Part shown: positions 30,884-40,880 of the stretch, piece after piece
Position numbering within the stretch: the first letter of the stretch is position 1
Layout of the letters: the number at the start of each line of letters is the position of its first letter
Assembly: GCA_017305195.1 (NCBI GenBank)
Contig: JAFKMU010000058.1
Coordinates: 1-64,000, forward strand
Direction of reading: 5' to 3'
Length of the DNA stretch: 64,000 nucleotides
Source: Verrucomicrobiota bacterium
GTDB lineage: Bacteria; Verrucomicrobiota; Verrucomicrobiia; Chthoniobacterales; Terrimicrobiaceae
Notes under the pieces: generated by a model
Database searches by the model: none
What the model saw: only the letters and a program-made list of their open reading frames with translations
Told to the model about the DNA's origin: nothing
Translations under genes and position numbers: made by a program

Positions 30884-31735
30884 GTGGCCACGACCATTCT
30901 CAAGCTTAACTGTCCCGATGCCGTGGGCGTGCTGGCGCGCATCACCGGACGCATCGCCACCGAGGGCGGCAACCTGCTCGAGGTCAGCCAGTATACCGAT
31001 AAAACGAGCGGGTGGTTCTTTGCCCGCGCCGCCGTGGAGGCAGGCGATGCCGCATGGGGCCCGGAAAAGTTTGAGACCTCCTTTGCCCAGCTGGCAGCGG
31101 AACTCAACGCCTCGTGGACGATGCGCCCAGCCGACCGCAAGCGGCGCACCGCCATCCTCGTCAGCAAGCAGGACCACTGCCTCGTCGATCTCCTCTGGCG
31201 CTGGCGCTCCGGGGAGCTGGGCCTGGACATTCCCGTCGTGATCTCCAACCATCCCGACTGCCGCCCGCTGGTCGAACGCGAGGGGATTCCCTTTGAGCAC
31301 GTGGATTTTCATGCGGACAAGGATGCCGCGTTTCAGCGGGTGGGGGAGATCCTGCGTGTGAATGACATCGAGCTGACTGTGCTGGCGCGTTTCATGCAGG
31401 TGCTGCCTGCGTGGCTGTGCCGGGAATACGACGCCCGCGTCATCAATATCCACCATTCCTTTCTGCCCGCCTTCGTGGGGGCCAATCCCTACAAGCGGGC
31501 CTTTGAGCGCGGCGTGAAGCTCATCGGCGCGACCTGCCATTACGCGACAGAAGACCTCGACGCCGGCCCGATCATCGAGCAGGAGGTTGCCCGCGTGGAG
31601 CATTACCACGATCCCGACGATCTCGTGCGCCTCGGTCGCGACTGTGAACGCCTCGCCCTCGCGCGCGGCGTCCGCTACCACGTCGAGGACCGTGTCCTTG
31701 TTCATGGCGCAAAGGCCATCGTCTTCCGGGACTAA
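30884..31735 (+). CDS. purU: Formyltetrahydrofolate deformylase
   Basis: Hydrolyses 10-formyltetrahydrofolate to formate and tetrahydrofolate, balancing the one-carbon pool. An N-terminal ACT domain (NCPDAVGVLARITGRIATEGGNL) precedes the formyltransferase fold. That fold has the catalytic INIHHSFLPAFVGANPY and LIGATCHYATEDLDAGPIIEQ (Asn, His and Asp positions present). The GTG start directly abuts the previous stop. Length 283 is normal. Confidence 0.95.
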   Translation: MATTILKLNCPDAVGVLARITGRIATEGGNLLEVSQYTDKTSGWFFARAAVEAGDAAWGPEKFETSFAQLAAELNASWTMRPADRKRRTAILVSKQDHCLVDLLWRWRSGELGLDIPVVISNHPDCRPLVEREGIPFEHVDFHADKDAAFQRVGEILRVNDIELTVLARFMQVLPAWLCREYDARVINIHHSFLPAFVGANPYKRAFERGVKLIGATCHYATEDLDAGPIIEQEVARVEHYHDPDDLVRLGRDCERLALARGVRYHVEDRVLVHGAKAIVFRD

Positions 31736-31848
31736 AGGCAGGTTTTACAGAGCCGAGTCCGCGAAACAGGCGAAGCCAACCTCGCAAAGGGGACAAAGAA
31801 AAGTCCCTGTGCAGTCGCGGTTTCCAAGCGTAGATCCGCCGCCGCAGT

Positions 31849-32652
31849 TTACCCGAGGGGGATCGGACGCGCGGCTCTTGGGAAAATCACGCACTCGTCG
31901 TATTGCCGTGCGATGGGCAGGTTTTCCTTCTCGAAGGCATGATGAAAGGCCGTGCGCTCGCCGCACTCGGCAAGATCGGTCACGTGCAGCAGGTCGTCAT
32001 TCGCCAGCAACTCCACGGCTTCCTGATCCAGAATCTTGAATGCAAATGGCGTGAGGTCATTGTCCAGGGCCTCGCCTGCCCGGGCGAAGAGCGCGATGCT
32101 GTGGCTCGCGATGCCATGCGATTTCGCGAGACGTTCCGCCACGGAGGTCAGCCGGAGGTGGTGAAACTCCTGCGATCCCGCTTTTTTGATGTGCATGTTG
32201 TGAAACAGACCGACGACATGGTGATCGGGGAAATCCGCACAGACCTGTGCCGTGACCCCGGCCATGTAGGCATCGCGCTGCTCCGCCCAATCCTCCCGTT
32301 CGTAAATCTCCCCCTGGCGGGTGATCTGCCGATCGTGCATCACCGCGAGATCCCCGGAAAACCGGGCCTCCTTGTTGCGAACCACCACGTCCGCGCCAAA
32401 GAACGGAAAGCCCGACTCGATCACGAGGGCCAGCATATCCCGCATTTCGCGTGTGCGGTGAATTTTCGGGAAATTCGCCAGCACCGCCTCGGCAGGCTCT
32501 CCGCTTTGCCGGGAACGCATCATTCCCGCGTGGTCCGCCTCGAAAACAACCGCCAGAGCCTCCGCCCGGCGCGTCTCCAGCCAGCGCCGCTTGTAGTCCG
32601 TAAACTCCGCCACGCCATGGATCGACTCGCCGAGGAATGTCACACGCTGCAT
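31849..32652 (-). CDS. Erythromycin esterase-like protein
   Basis: Protein of about 267 residues whose start, VTFLGESIHGVAEF, matches the LLGE.THG..EF motif of the erythromycin esterase family (EreA-like). A second match is the LFHNMHIKK segment, similar to the family's HN.H block. Family folds are also found in non-resistance proteins such as ChaN-like or succinoglycan proteins, and this one is shorter than the usual 400 residues. A macrolide-resistance role is not supported. Start is the ATG at 32652. Confidence 0.55.
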   Translation of the reverse strand: MQRVTFLGESIHGVAEFTDYKRRWLETRRAEALAVVFEADHAGMMRSRQSGEPAEAVLANFPKIHRTREMRDMLALVIESGFPFFGADVVVRNKEARFSGDLAVMHDRQITRQGEIYEREDWAEQRDAYMAGVTAQVCADFPDHHVVGLFHNMHIKKAGSQEFHHLRLTSVAERLAKSHGIASHSIALFARAGEALDNDLTPFAFKILDQEAVELLANDDLLHVTDLAECGERTAFHHAFEKENLPIARQYDECVIFPRAARPIPLG

Positions 32653-32794
32653 CACCGCATCCTATCACCACGCCTTCTCTCTGGACAAACCCGTTGCCGA
32701 TTGCCCGATTTCGCCCATTTGCACCCGATTTTCTGCGAAACATTAGAAATTCTTCTTTAAGACACAATTATTCGGGCAGATACTTGGGGAAAAT

Positions 32795-33910
32795 ATGAGT
32801 TCTCCCAATTCCCAAACCGCCCGCGCAGCGGTATTGCTCGGCCCGCAATCGATCGAAGTGCGCGAATTTCCCATTCCGGCCCTGCGCGAGGGTGAAATGC
32901 TCGTCGAGGTGGAAGGTTGCGGCATCTGCGGCACCGACGTGCATGAGTACAAGCGCGACCCCTTCGGCCTCATTCCTGTAGTGCTCGGCCATGAGGGCAC
33001 CGGCAAAATCATCGCCCTCGGCGAAAATGTCGCGCCCGACACGACGGGCAAGACGCTTTCCGTCGGCGACAGCATCGTCACCTCCGTGCTCGTGCCGGAG
33101 GACTGTCCCTTCACGAAGGACTTCCCGCACCGCTCGAATCTCAGCGACTCGCTCGGCGTTTACGGCCTCTTTCCCGACAGCCCGGACTACCACCTGAACG
33201 GCTTCTTTGCCTCGCACCTCGTCATCCGCGCCGGATCGACCGTGTTTCAGGTCAATGGCATGAGCCTCAAGCAGCGCATCCTCATCGAGCCGATGGCCGT
33301 GACGGTGCATGCGCTGGAGCGGGCCAAGACAACCGGCCTGCTGAATTTTGCCAGCAACGTCGTCGTGCAGGGCTGCGGCCCGATCGGCCTCATGATGATC
33401 GCCACGCTCTATGCCTACGGCATCTCCGACATTACGGCGGTGGACGCTGTGCCACAGCGGCTGGAATTCGCCAAAAAGATGGGCGCGGCCACCACGCTCA
33501 ACGTCAAGGAACTCGGCTCGGAAGGCACGCTGGCCGCCATTCGCGGAGCGACGAAAGGACGCGGAGCGGATTTCGCCTTCCAATGCACCGGGGTGCCCGC
33601 TGCCGCCGCGCAGATCTGGAAATTCATCCGCCGGGGAGGCGGCCTCTGCGAGGTGGGATTCTTCATGGACAACGGCGAGTGCTCGATCAATCCACATGAG
33701 GACCTTTGCAAAAAGGAGATCACCGCGGTCGGCTCCTGGGTCTACACCGCACAGGAGTACCCCATCGCCATTGCGATGATCCGCCATCTGGGGGCCATCG
33801 GCATCCCCGTGGAAGACCTCGTGACCCACACCTTCCCGCTGGCCGAGATCAACCAGGCGATGCAGACCAACATCGCCCTGGAAGGCATCAAGATCGCGGT
33901 CGTCCCGTAA
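32795..33910 (+). CDS. Zinc-dependent medium-chain dehydrogenase
   Basis: MDR-family alcohol or polyol dehydrogenase, 371 residues. The catalytic zinc site is present: GCGICGTDVHEY with Cys, and GHEGTGKI with His-Glu. The Rossmann fold follows (VVVQGCGPIGLMMIATLYAYG and a VDAVPQR dinucleotide end). The loop that normally holds four structural-zinc cysteines contains only one (VLVPEDCPFTKDF). Substrate is not evident; relatives act on sugars, polyols or threonine. The gene stands alone with a 140-base leader. Confidence 0.85.
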   Translation: MSSPNSQTARAAVLLGPQSIEVREFPIPALREGEMLVEVEGCGICGTDVHEYKRDPFGLIPVVLGHEGTGKIIALGENVAPDTTGKTLSVGDSIVTSVLVPEDCPFTKDFPHRSNLSDSLGVYGLFPDSPDYHLNGFFASHLVIRAGSTVFQVNGMSLKQRILIEPMAVTVHALERAKTTGLLNFASNVVVQGCGPIGLMMIATLYAYGISDITAVDAVPQRLEFAKKMGAATTLNVKELGSEGTLAAIRGATKGRGADFAFQCTGVPAAAAQIWKFIRRGGGLCEVGFFMDNGECSINPHEDLCKKEITAVGSWVYTAQEYPIAIAMIRHLGAIGIPVEDLVTHTFPLAEINQAMQTNIALEGIKIAVVP

Positions 33911-33942
33911 GACGGACGACGCCTCAGGCAGGCCGCGCTCTT

Positions 33943-35196
33943 CTACCTTTCACAGGCGGAGGGCGCGGGTTCTGCAACAAACGCATACCGGGGAGTGCGA
34001 GTCTGCACTGCGCGCACGCCCAGCGTCGCGATGGCGATGCCAAAGACGATCACCACGCAAAACGCCGCGGGCAGCCCGACATGAGCCGCGACAAAGCCGA
34101 CCATGGGCGGACCGGCGAGAAAGCCGAAATACCCCGCCGTCGTCACGGTCGCCAGACTCGTTCCCGGCTCCTGCCCCTCCACGCGCCCGGCCGCGCCGAA
34201 GATCACCGGCACCATATTGGCGACGCCCAGGCCGACAAGGGCAAAACCCGCCAGAGCGAAGGGCCACGACTGGCCGATCACGGCAAGGGCGATGCCTCCA
34301 GCTGTTACGAGACCGCTGATGCGCAGGGTTGCCACATTGCCGACACGGGCCGTCACGACGTCGCCGAGGAACCGCCCCGCCGCCATGCACAGCGCATACA
34401 CCGCGAAGGCCAGCGGAGCCGTGGACACCGCCATGCCGCTAACCGACCCGGCATAAACCGCACTCCAGTCGAGCATCACTCCCTCGCTAAACAGGGCCAG
34501 AAACGCGAGCCCGCCCAGCAGGAGCAATCTTGTGCGCGGAGAGCCGGTCGCCTTGGGGTGAACGGATTCCAAGCCTTGAACGCGAACCGGGTCGGGCAGC
34601 AGTTTCCCCATCGTCCAGACCCCGAGAGCGAGCAACACCACGCTCATTCCTGTCATGAGCAGGGAATGAGCGACACCCTGATGGAGCAGAAGGCTGAGCA
34701 GGCATGCGGCTACGAGGCCTCCCAGGCTCCAGAATGCCTGAAAACTCGACATGATCGGCTTTCGCATCGCGTTTTCCACTACGATGGCCTGGGCGTTGAC
34801 GGACACGTCGAGCGCGCCCTTCCACACTCCGAAGCAAAAGGCCGCCGCTATCAGAGTGCCGTATGATGGAGCCCACGCGAGCGCCAGCAGCGTCGCGCTA
34901 AAAGCGACCGCCGCGGGATTGCACAGCCGGTGGCTGCCCCAACGACCAATCAATCGACCTGCGACGGGCATCGACACCATCGCCCCACCCACCAAGGCAA
35001 AGAGCACCCAGCTCAACCCGCCCTCGGTGAGGGAAAATGCCTGCTTGAAGGAGGGGATCAGCGCGGCCCAGGTCCCGAAGGTCAGTCCATCGACCAGGAA
35101 AAGAATCGCGGCCGCTCTCCGCGCCTGGCGCAACCGGACCTCCGAAGCCAGATGCGGTTTCTGCAGGCGCGGGTCACACTCGATATCCAGATGCAT
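33943..35196 (-). CDS. MFS transporter (YbjJ-like)
   Basis: Twelve-helix major facilitator protein, 417 residues, with a first segment LVDGLTFGTWAALIPSFKQAF and the cytoplasmic loop motif GRLIGRWGSHR after helix 2. The closest family by appearance is the YbjJ/inner-membrane MFS group, whose substrates are largely undefined. It is divergent from a LysR regulator, a standard arrangement for a regulator controlling a transporter. An alternative start lies a few codons in. Confidence 0.85.
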   Translation of the reverse strand: MHLDIECDPRLQKPHLASEVRLRQARRAAAILFLVDGLTFGTWAALIPSFKQAFSLTEGGLSWVLFALVGGAMVSMPVAGRLIGRWGSHRLCNPAAVAFSATLLALAWAPSYGTLIAAAFCFGVWKGALDVSVNAQAIVVENAMRKPIMSSFQAFWSLGGLVAACLLSLLLHQGVAHSLLMTGMSVVLLALGVWTMGKLLPDPVRVQGLESVHPKATGSPRTRLLLLGGLAFLALFSEGVMLDWSAVYAGSVSGMAVSTAPLAFAVYALCMAAGRFLGDVVTARVGNVATLRISGLVTAGGIALAVIGQSWPFALAGFALVGLGVANMVPVIFGAAGRVEGQEPGTSLATVTTAGYFGFLAGPPMVGFVAAHVGLPAAFCVVIVFGIAIATLGVRAVQTRTPRYAFVAEPAPSACER

Positions 35197-35243
35197 GCCC
35201 TTATCATCGCCGACAGCCTCATGATAAATCCAATGGTGATTTT

Positions 35244-35258
35244 TTATCCCGGTGATAA
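35244..35258. promoter_or_regulatory. LysR-type binding box TTATC-N5-GATAA
   Basis: TTATCCCGGTGATAA is a perfect 5-base inverted repeat containing the T-N11-A signature, 9 bases before the LysR start. A second pair, TTATCA at 35201 and TGATAA at 35222, lies on the MFS side. These fit autoregulation and MFS control. Confidence 0.6.
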
Positions 35259-35267
35259 TATATTTGC

Positions 35268-36155
35268 ATGGAACTCCGGGAAATCCGCTCCTTTGTCATC
35301 CTTGCCGAGCAGTTGCATTTCGGAAACGCCGCCCGGTTGTTAAATCTGACCCAGCCCGCCCTGACCCGGCAGATTCACAAGCTGGAGGACGAGCTTGGCG
35401 GGGAACTGCTCTCCCGGGGCCGCCACGGGGCGCGCCTCACCTCCATGGGAGAAGCTTTTCTCATCAAGGCACGCAGCCTTCTGGCCCAAGCGGACGACCT
35501 GGTGACCGCCAGTCGGCGAATGGCCAGAGGCGAGGCGGGGCGCCTCCGCATCGGATTCGGATTTCACACCCTCGATCTCGTGTCGCGAGCGATCGTGAGG
35601 CTGCGCAAGGCCCAGCCCCTCGTGACCGTGACCTTGCAGGACATGTCGACTTCCGAGCAGATCGAGGAACTGCTGGCGGCCAGGATCGACATGGGCTTCA
35701 TCCGTTCGTCGACGGTTCCCGGCCTCGAGATGCAGCAGCTTCTCACCGACCGGCTTATTCTCGTCACCAGCGAGAATTCCGGTCTTTCACCAGCCTCCGA
35801 TCTCGCCAGCCTGCGCGATCAGCCGTTTGTCTTCATCTCGCGCGAAAAGTCTCCGACGCTGCATCGCCATGCTCTGGAGCTCTGCGCCCATCACGGATTC
35901 CATCCACGCATCGTTCAGGAGGCGCCGGAAATTCCCACTGTGCTCGGCCTCGTCCGGGCAGGCCTCGGAGTTTCCATGATCCCGGGCTCCTTTGCGCAAA
36001 ACCCCTACAAGGGCGTGGAGTTTCACAATATCCCTGATGCGCGAGCCGCCTGGTCCGTGGTGGCGGCATGGAAAAAAGCAGATTCCAATCCACTGATCGC
36101 CCGTTTCCTCGACCTCCTTAAAATCGAGGCCCGGGATACGAGCGACCGCGCGTGA
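35268..36155 (+). CDS. LysR-family transcription regulator
   Basis: Regulator of 295 residues. The N-terminal winged helix (ELREIRSFVILAEQLHFGNAARLLNLTQPALTRQIHKLEDELGG region) is classic LysR, and the C-terminal effector domain shows MGFIRSSTVPGLEMQQLL and LGVSMIPGSFA. It is divergent from the MFS gene and probably controls it. Effector unknown. Confidence 0.93.
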   Translation: MELREIRSFVILAEQLHFGNAARLLNLTQPALTRQIHKLEDELGGELLSRGRHGARLTSMGEAFLIKARSLLAQADDLVTASRRMARGEAGRLRIGFGFHTLDLVSRAIVRLRKAQPLVTVTLQDMSTSEQIEELLAARIDMGFIRSSTVPGLEMQQLLTDRLILVTSENSGLSPASDLASLRDQPFVFISREKSPTLHRHALELCAHHGFHPRIVQEAPEIPTVLGLVRAGLGVSMIPGSFAQNPYKGVEFHNIPDARAAWSVVAAWKKADSNPLIARFLDLLKIEARDTSDRA

Positions 36156-36204
36156 CCAACGGCGCGAGATTTATCACGCCCCGTCTTGTGCGGCTCTCCC
36201 CCGC

Positions 36205-36426
36205 TCAGGGCGAGGGGGTATTGGTCGGCGTCGGAGTCGCTGTAGATGGCGGCAGGATCGGCGCGGGAGTCAGCCCCGGTACCGTGCCCGGCGGCATCGT
36301 CGGATCATTCACTATCACAGGTGCGGGACTCGGAGACTCGGTAGCGCCTGGACTCGGAGGAACTGGAGCCGGCCCGCAGGCGGTAAACAGGGCCGCTGTC
36401 CCGATCATGGTGGCTAGCATTTTCAT
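36205..36426 (-). CDS. Small Pro/Thr-rich lipoprotein
   Basis: Protein of 73 residues with a lipoprotein signal (MKMLATMIGTAALFTAC, lipobox Cys at residue 17). The mature part is almost entirely Pro, Thr, Ser, Ala and Val (PAPVPPSPGATESPSPAP and similar), so it is probably unfolded. No known family. Such short tails are common in this kind of genome and function cannot be stated. It converges on the LysR gene. Confidence 0.6.
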   Translation of the reverse strand: MKMLATMIGTAALFTACGPAPVPPSPGATESPSPAPVIVNDPTMPPGTVPGLTPAPILPPSTATPTPTNTPSP

Positions 36427-36525
36427 CTTACCAAGGAATCGTTCCTAAAGCCCCAATCCGACCTCATGCTCCACCCCGAGGGACTTGTCGGGCCATCGAG
36501 AAAGATTTCCTTGCCGGTTACAAAC

Positions 36526-36543
36526 TTTCAGTATTTACTGAAA
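36526..36543. promoter_or_regulatory. Perfect palindrome TTTCAGTA-TT-TACTGAAA
   Basis: Two perfect 8-base arms with a 2-base centre end 3 bases before the ATG of the GbsR/MarR-type gene at 36547. The sequence is AT-rich and would cover the promoter or the start site, which fits autorepression. Confidence 0.7.
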
Positions 36544-36546
36544 ATT

Positions 36547-37080
36547 ATGGAAGGAGAAACATCCTGCTCGAATCCCCTGCACGACGCGCGGGAGGAGTTT
36601 GTTTCTCAATGGGGAACGCTCGGGAGCGCCTGGGGCATCAATCGCACGATGGCGCAGATTCACGCCCTTCTCATGACCAGTCCGCGCGCACTGAGCACCG
36701 ATGAGGTCATGGAGGCGCTCCAGATCAGCCGGGGCAATGCCAATACCAACTTGCGGGATCTTGTCGGATGGGGATTGATTCGAGTGGTTCTTCGCAAAGG
36801 CGATCGCAAGGAGTACTTCGAGTCGGAAAAAGACGTCTGGAAGATGTTCTGCACGATCTCCCGCGAGCGCAGACGGCGGGAAATTTCCCCTGCCACGGAA
36901 GTCGTGGCGCGATGCGCCGAGAGCACGAAAGGCCTGAAAGACCCCGACGCGCAAGCCTTTCACGATCAGATGGAACGCCTCCTCGATTTTCTCAAGCTCG
37001 CCGAGCGAGTCTCCGATGCCGTTGCCTCGTCGGAAAAGAACTTCGTCGTCAAACTCGCCGCCAAGCTGTTCTCCAAATGA
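36547..37080 (+). CDS. GbsR/MarR-family transcription regulator
   Basis: Winged-helix regulator of 177 residues. REEFVSQWGTLGSAWGINRTMAQIHALL is the GbsR-type N-terminal helix pair, followed by LSTDEVMEALQISRGNANTNLRDLVGWGLIRVV with the recognition helix. I start at the ATG at 36547 rather than the upstream ATG at 36466, because the extra 27 residues are not family-like and would cover the operator palindrome. The genes downstream, a small membrane protein and an SDR39U1-type epimerase, are likely its targets. Confidence 0.87.
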   Translation: MEGETSCSNPLHDAREEFVSQWGTLGSAWGINRTMAQIHALLMTSPRALSTDEVMEALQISRGNANTNLRDLVGWGLIRVVLRKGDRKEYFESEKDVWKMFCTISRERRRREISPATEVVARCAESTKGLKDPDAQAFHDQMERLLDFLKLAERVSDAVASSEKNFVVKLAAKLFSK

Positions 37081-37128
37081 GCTATTTTTTGCCCATCATT
37101 TTCATTATTTCCTGAAACATCAATAACT

Positions 37129-37539
37129 ATAAAATACATCGAGCTCACCTACACCCTGTACATCATCGTCAGCATCACCCTGACTGTGTGGGTTGCCAGG
37201 ACTCTCTTCCGAAGCGGGAGGGCTTTTTTGAACGAGTGCTTCCCGGATAACGACGCCTTGGCGGAGAGTATCAACCGTCTGCTCGTCGTCGGGTTCTACC
37301 TCGTGAACCTGGGGTTCATCGCCCTTTTTCTCAGAACGTCGCGAGACCTCACCGAGGTCCGCGAAATGTTTGAGCTTCTCAGCAGCAAGCTGGGTGTCGT
37401 GCTGTTGACGCTGGGCTTCATGCACTTCGTGAATCTCCTGATCCTCAATGGACTGAGAAACAATGCCATTCGGCAGCAGAATGCCGCGCGCCCGCCGGCC
37501 ATTCCCGGCTACGAAGGCTACCGCAAGGCCAAGGTATGA
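37129..37539 (+). CDS. Small membrane protein between regulator and epimerase
   Basis: Membrane protein of about 117 to 136 residues with two or three helices (LLVVGFYLVNLGFIALFL, LGVVLLTLGFMHFVNLLIL). The first standard start is GTG at 37186. In-frame codons upstream encode a further helix (YIELTYTLYIIVSITLTVW) that looks real, but no ATG, GTG or TTG precedes it before the stop at 37078. The best position for a family-like start is an ATA at 37129, giving a rare or misread start. Its stop overlaps the epimerase start by 4 bases. Family unknown. Confidence 0.6.
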   Translation: MKYIELTYTLYIIVSITLTVWVARTLFRSGRAFLNECFPDNDALAESINRLLVVGFYLVNLGFIALFLRTSRDLTEVREMFELLSSKLGVVLLTLGFMHFVNLLILNGLRNNAIRQQNAARPPAIPGYEGYRKAKV

Positions 37540-38492
37540 AAATCGTGATCGCCGGGGGTTCAGGTCATGTCGGGCAGGCCATCCGCCGGAACTGGCAACG
37601 ACCGGAAGACGAAATCGTGATTCTCAGCCGCCGACCCCGAAGCGGCGGCTGTCGAGAGGTCGGCTGGGATGGAAAATCATCCGGCGCCTGGGTGGAGGAA
37701 CTCGATGGATGCGATGTCCTCATCAATCTGGCCGGACGAAGCGTAAACTGTCGGTATACCGAGGAAAACCAAGGGGCGATCATGGACTCGCGAGTGTACT
37801 CCACCCGCGCGCTCGGCGAGGCCATCCGCTCCTGCAAGCGTCCTCCCGCCGTCTGGCTGCAATCCAGTACGGCCACCATTTACGCCCATACCCATGGCGC
37901 AGGTCATACGGAGGAACATGGCGTCATTGGCGGAAACGAGCCCGGCGTGCCAGCCAAGTGGCGGTTCAGCATCGACGTCGCCACCGCCTGGGAGCGGGAA
38001 TGCCTCGCGGCGAAAACACCGTCAACCCGCAAGGTGCTCCTGCGTTCAGCCATTATCATGAGCCGCGATCACGGCAGCGCCTTCGATATCCTGCTTCGCC
38101 TCGCGCGCCTTGGCCTCGGCGGGAAAATGGGCGATGGCAGGCAATACATGTCGTGGGTCCACGAGGGGGACTTTGTTCGCGCCCTGCGATGGATCATCGG
38201 GCATCCCTCGCTGGAGGGACCAGTCAACATCAGCTCGCCCTATCCGCTGCCCAACGCCGGATTCATGAAAATCCTGCGCGAGGCGGCTGGTATTCGATTC
38301 GGCCTTTCCGCCGCACCCTGGCAGCTGGCCATTGGCACATGGATGCTTCGCTCGGAAACCGAACTCATCCTGAAAAGCCGCAGGGTTCTCCCCGAAAGAC
38401 TGTTGAAATCGGGTTTTTCCTTCCTATTCCCCAAGTGGCAGGACGCCGCAGAGGACCTCTGCGCGGATCAGGCCTCGGCCGTCCAGCCGTAG
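37536..38492 (+). CDS. TIGR01777-family NAD(P)-binding epimerase (SDR39U1/YfcH-like)
   Basis: Extended SDR protein of 318 residues. The nucleotide-binding motif is KIVIAGGSGHVGQAI, the family block is LINLAGRSVNCRYTEEN, and WVHEGDFVRAL and the C-terminal DUF1731-like PERLLKSGF...W.DAAEDL are as in YfcH. The catalytic YxxxK of classical SDRs is not evident, which is normal for the family. It is coupled to the preceding membrane protein. Its last 25 bases overlap the convergent phosphoesterase gene. Confidence 0.85.
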   Translation: MKIVIAGGSGHVGQAIRRNWQRPEDEIVILSRRPRSGGCREVGWDGKSSGAWVEELDGCDVLINLAGRSVNCRYTEENQGAIMDSRVYSTRALGEAIRSCKRPPAVWLQSSTATIYAHTHGAGHTEEHGVIGGNEPGVPAKWRFSIDVATAWERECLAAKTPSTRKVLLRSAIIMSRDHGSAFDILLRLARLGLGGKMGDGRQYMSWVHEGDFVRALRWIIGHPSLEGPVNISSPYPLPNAGFMKILREAAGIRFGLSAAPWQLAIGTWMLRSETELILKSRRVLPERLLKSGFSFLFPKWQDAAEDLCADQASAVQP

Positions 38493-39403
38493 GGGGTGTA
38501 GCTCCAGCGGACGGTGTTGTCGGCGATTTCCAGCAAGCCGAAGCCGAAGTCGGTCTGAAGGTTGGGGCCTTTCCACCATCCGGCGCAAATGGCTCCGCCC
38601 TGAATAAAGTGCCGCCCGACCCAGTCGATATGCTCGTTGCTGTGCAGATGGCCCTGTAGGACGACGGGCAGCCGGTGATCGCGGAACAGGTCGAGGATTT
38701 CGTTGGCGTTTTCCACCACGAGGTTGTTTTTCAGCGCGGCGGTGGGGCTTTCCTTGGCCTGGAGAAAGGTGGAGCGAAAAGGGACGTGCGTGAGCAGGAT
38801 GATCGGCTGGTCTTTCGGCGTACGCGCGAGAACATCAGCGATCCATGCTTTCTGAACAGGCGAGATGTAACCCCGATAAATCTGCGGTCCGGGGATCACC
38901 TCGACGGAATCAAGAATCATCAGGCGATAGTCGCCGACATCGACGATGCGGTACGGTTCCACGATGCCGAGGCAGCGCATGGCGAGCTCGCGCGGGTTGG
39001 ATGCCGGGTCGGGGGGATCGGAAATTCCCACCAGGTCGTGATTTCCCAGCGCATGCTCGACCGGCCGGTCGAGGGCCTTGAGAAATCCATCGTAAATATC
39101 GAAGAACGGTTCGCAGTCGCGTACGGAGGCGCGGAGGCCGGTATTGATGACATCGCCGCCGCAGAGAACAATATCCGCCGGGATGGGCTTCATGGCCGCC
39201 GCCGCTTTCGCAAGCGCCTCAGGCGCACCGAGATCCGGGCGGCAGTGGACATCGGTATAGTAGAGAATGCGCAGGGGAGGGAGCTTGTCCGGCATGGCGG
39301 CCGACCAGACGGGCCGCAATCCGGCGGCCAGGGCGGCGACACCAAGGCCCTTGAGGAATTGCCTGCGGGGCAGGCCGGGCAAGGAGCGGGACGGGAGATT
39401 CAT
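38468..39403 (-). CDS. Tat-exported metallophosphoesterase
   Basis: Periplasmic calcineurin-like phosphoesterase of 311 residues. The Tat signal RRQFLKGLGVAALAAGL is clear. Metal motifs follow in order: YYTDVHC, CGGDVIN, ALGNHD, LLTHVPF and LQGHLHSNEH. A folded-state export fits a metal enzyme. Substrate unknown; relatives include phosphodiesterases and nucleotidases. A direct repeat ACCCGGGCGG occurs twice just upstream. Confidence 0.87.
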   Translation of the reverse strand: MNLPSRSLPGLPRRQFLKGLGVAALAAGLRPVWSAAMPDKLPPLRILYYTDVHCRPDLGAPEALAKAAAAMKPIPADIVLCGGDVINTGLRASVRDCEPFFDIYDGFLKALDRPVEHALGNHDLVGISDPPDPASNPRELAMRCLGIVEPYRIVDVGDYRLMILDSVEVIPGPQIYRGYISPVQKAWIADVLARTPKDQPIILLTHVPFRSTFLQAKESPTAALKNNLVVENANEILDLFRDHRLPVVLQGHLHSNEHIDWVGRHFIQGGAICAGWWKGPNLQTDFGFGLLEIADNTVRWSYTPYGWTAEA

Positions 39404-39500
39404 AACCCGGGCGGCATCCTACAAACCCGGGCGGAATCGGGCAAGGTTCTCCCCCAACGGGATTGCAATACCGACAGTTCTGCTATCTTCTGAACTTGTT

Positions 39501-40877
<1,377 letters not shown>

Positions 40878-40880
40878 CCA

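Noticed and set aside
31789-31810. Hairpin GGGAC...GTCCC after purU as a terminator
   Set aside because: Only five pairs and no convincing T tract on either strand.
31849-32652. Antibiotic resistance role for the erythromycin esterase-like gene
   Set aside because: The protein is much shorter than true esterases and only two motifs match, so a resistance call is not justified.
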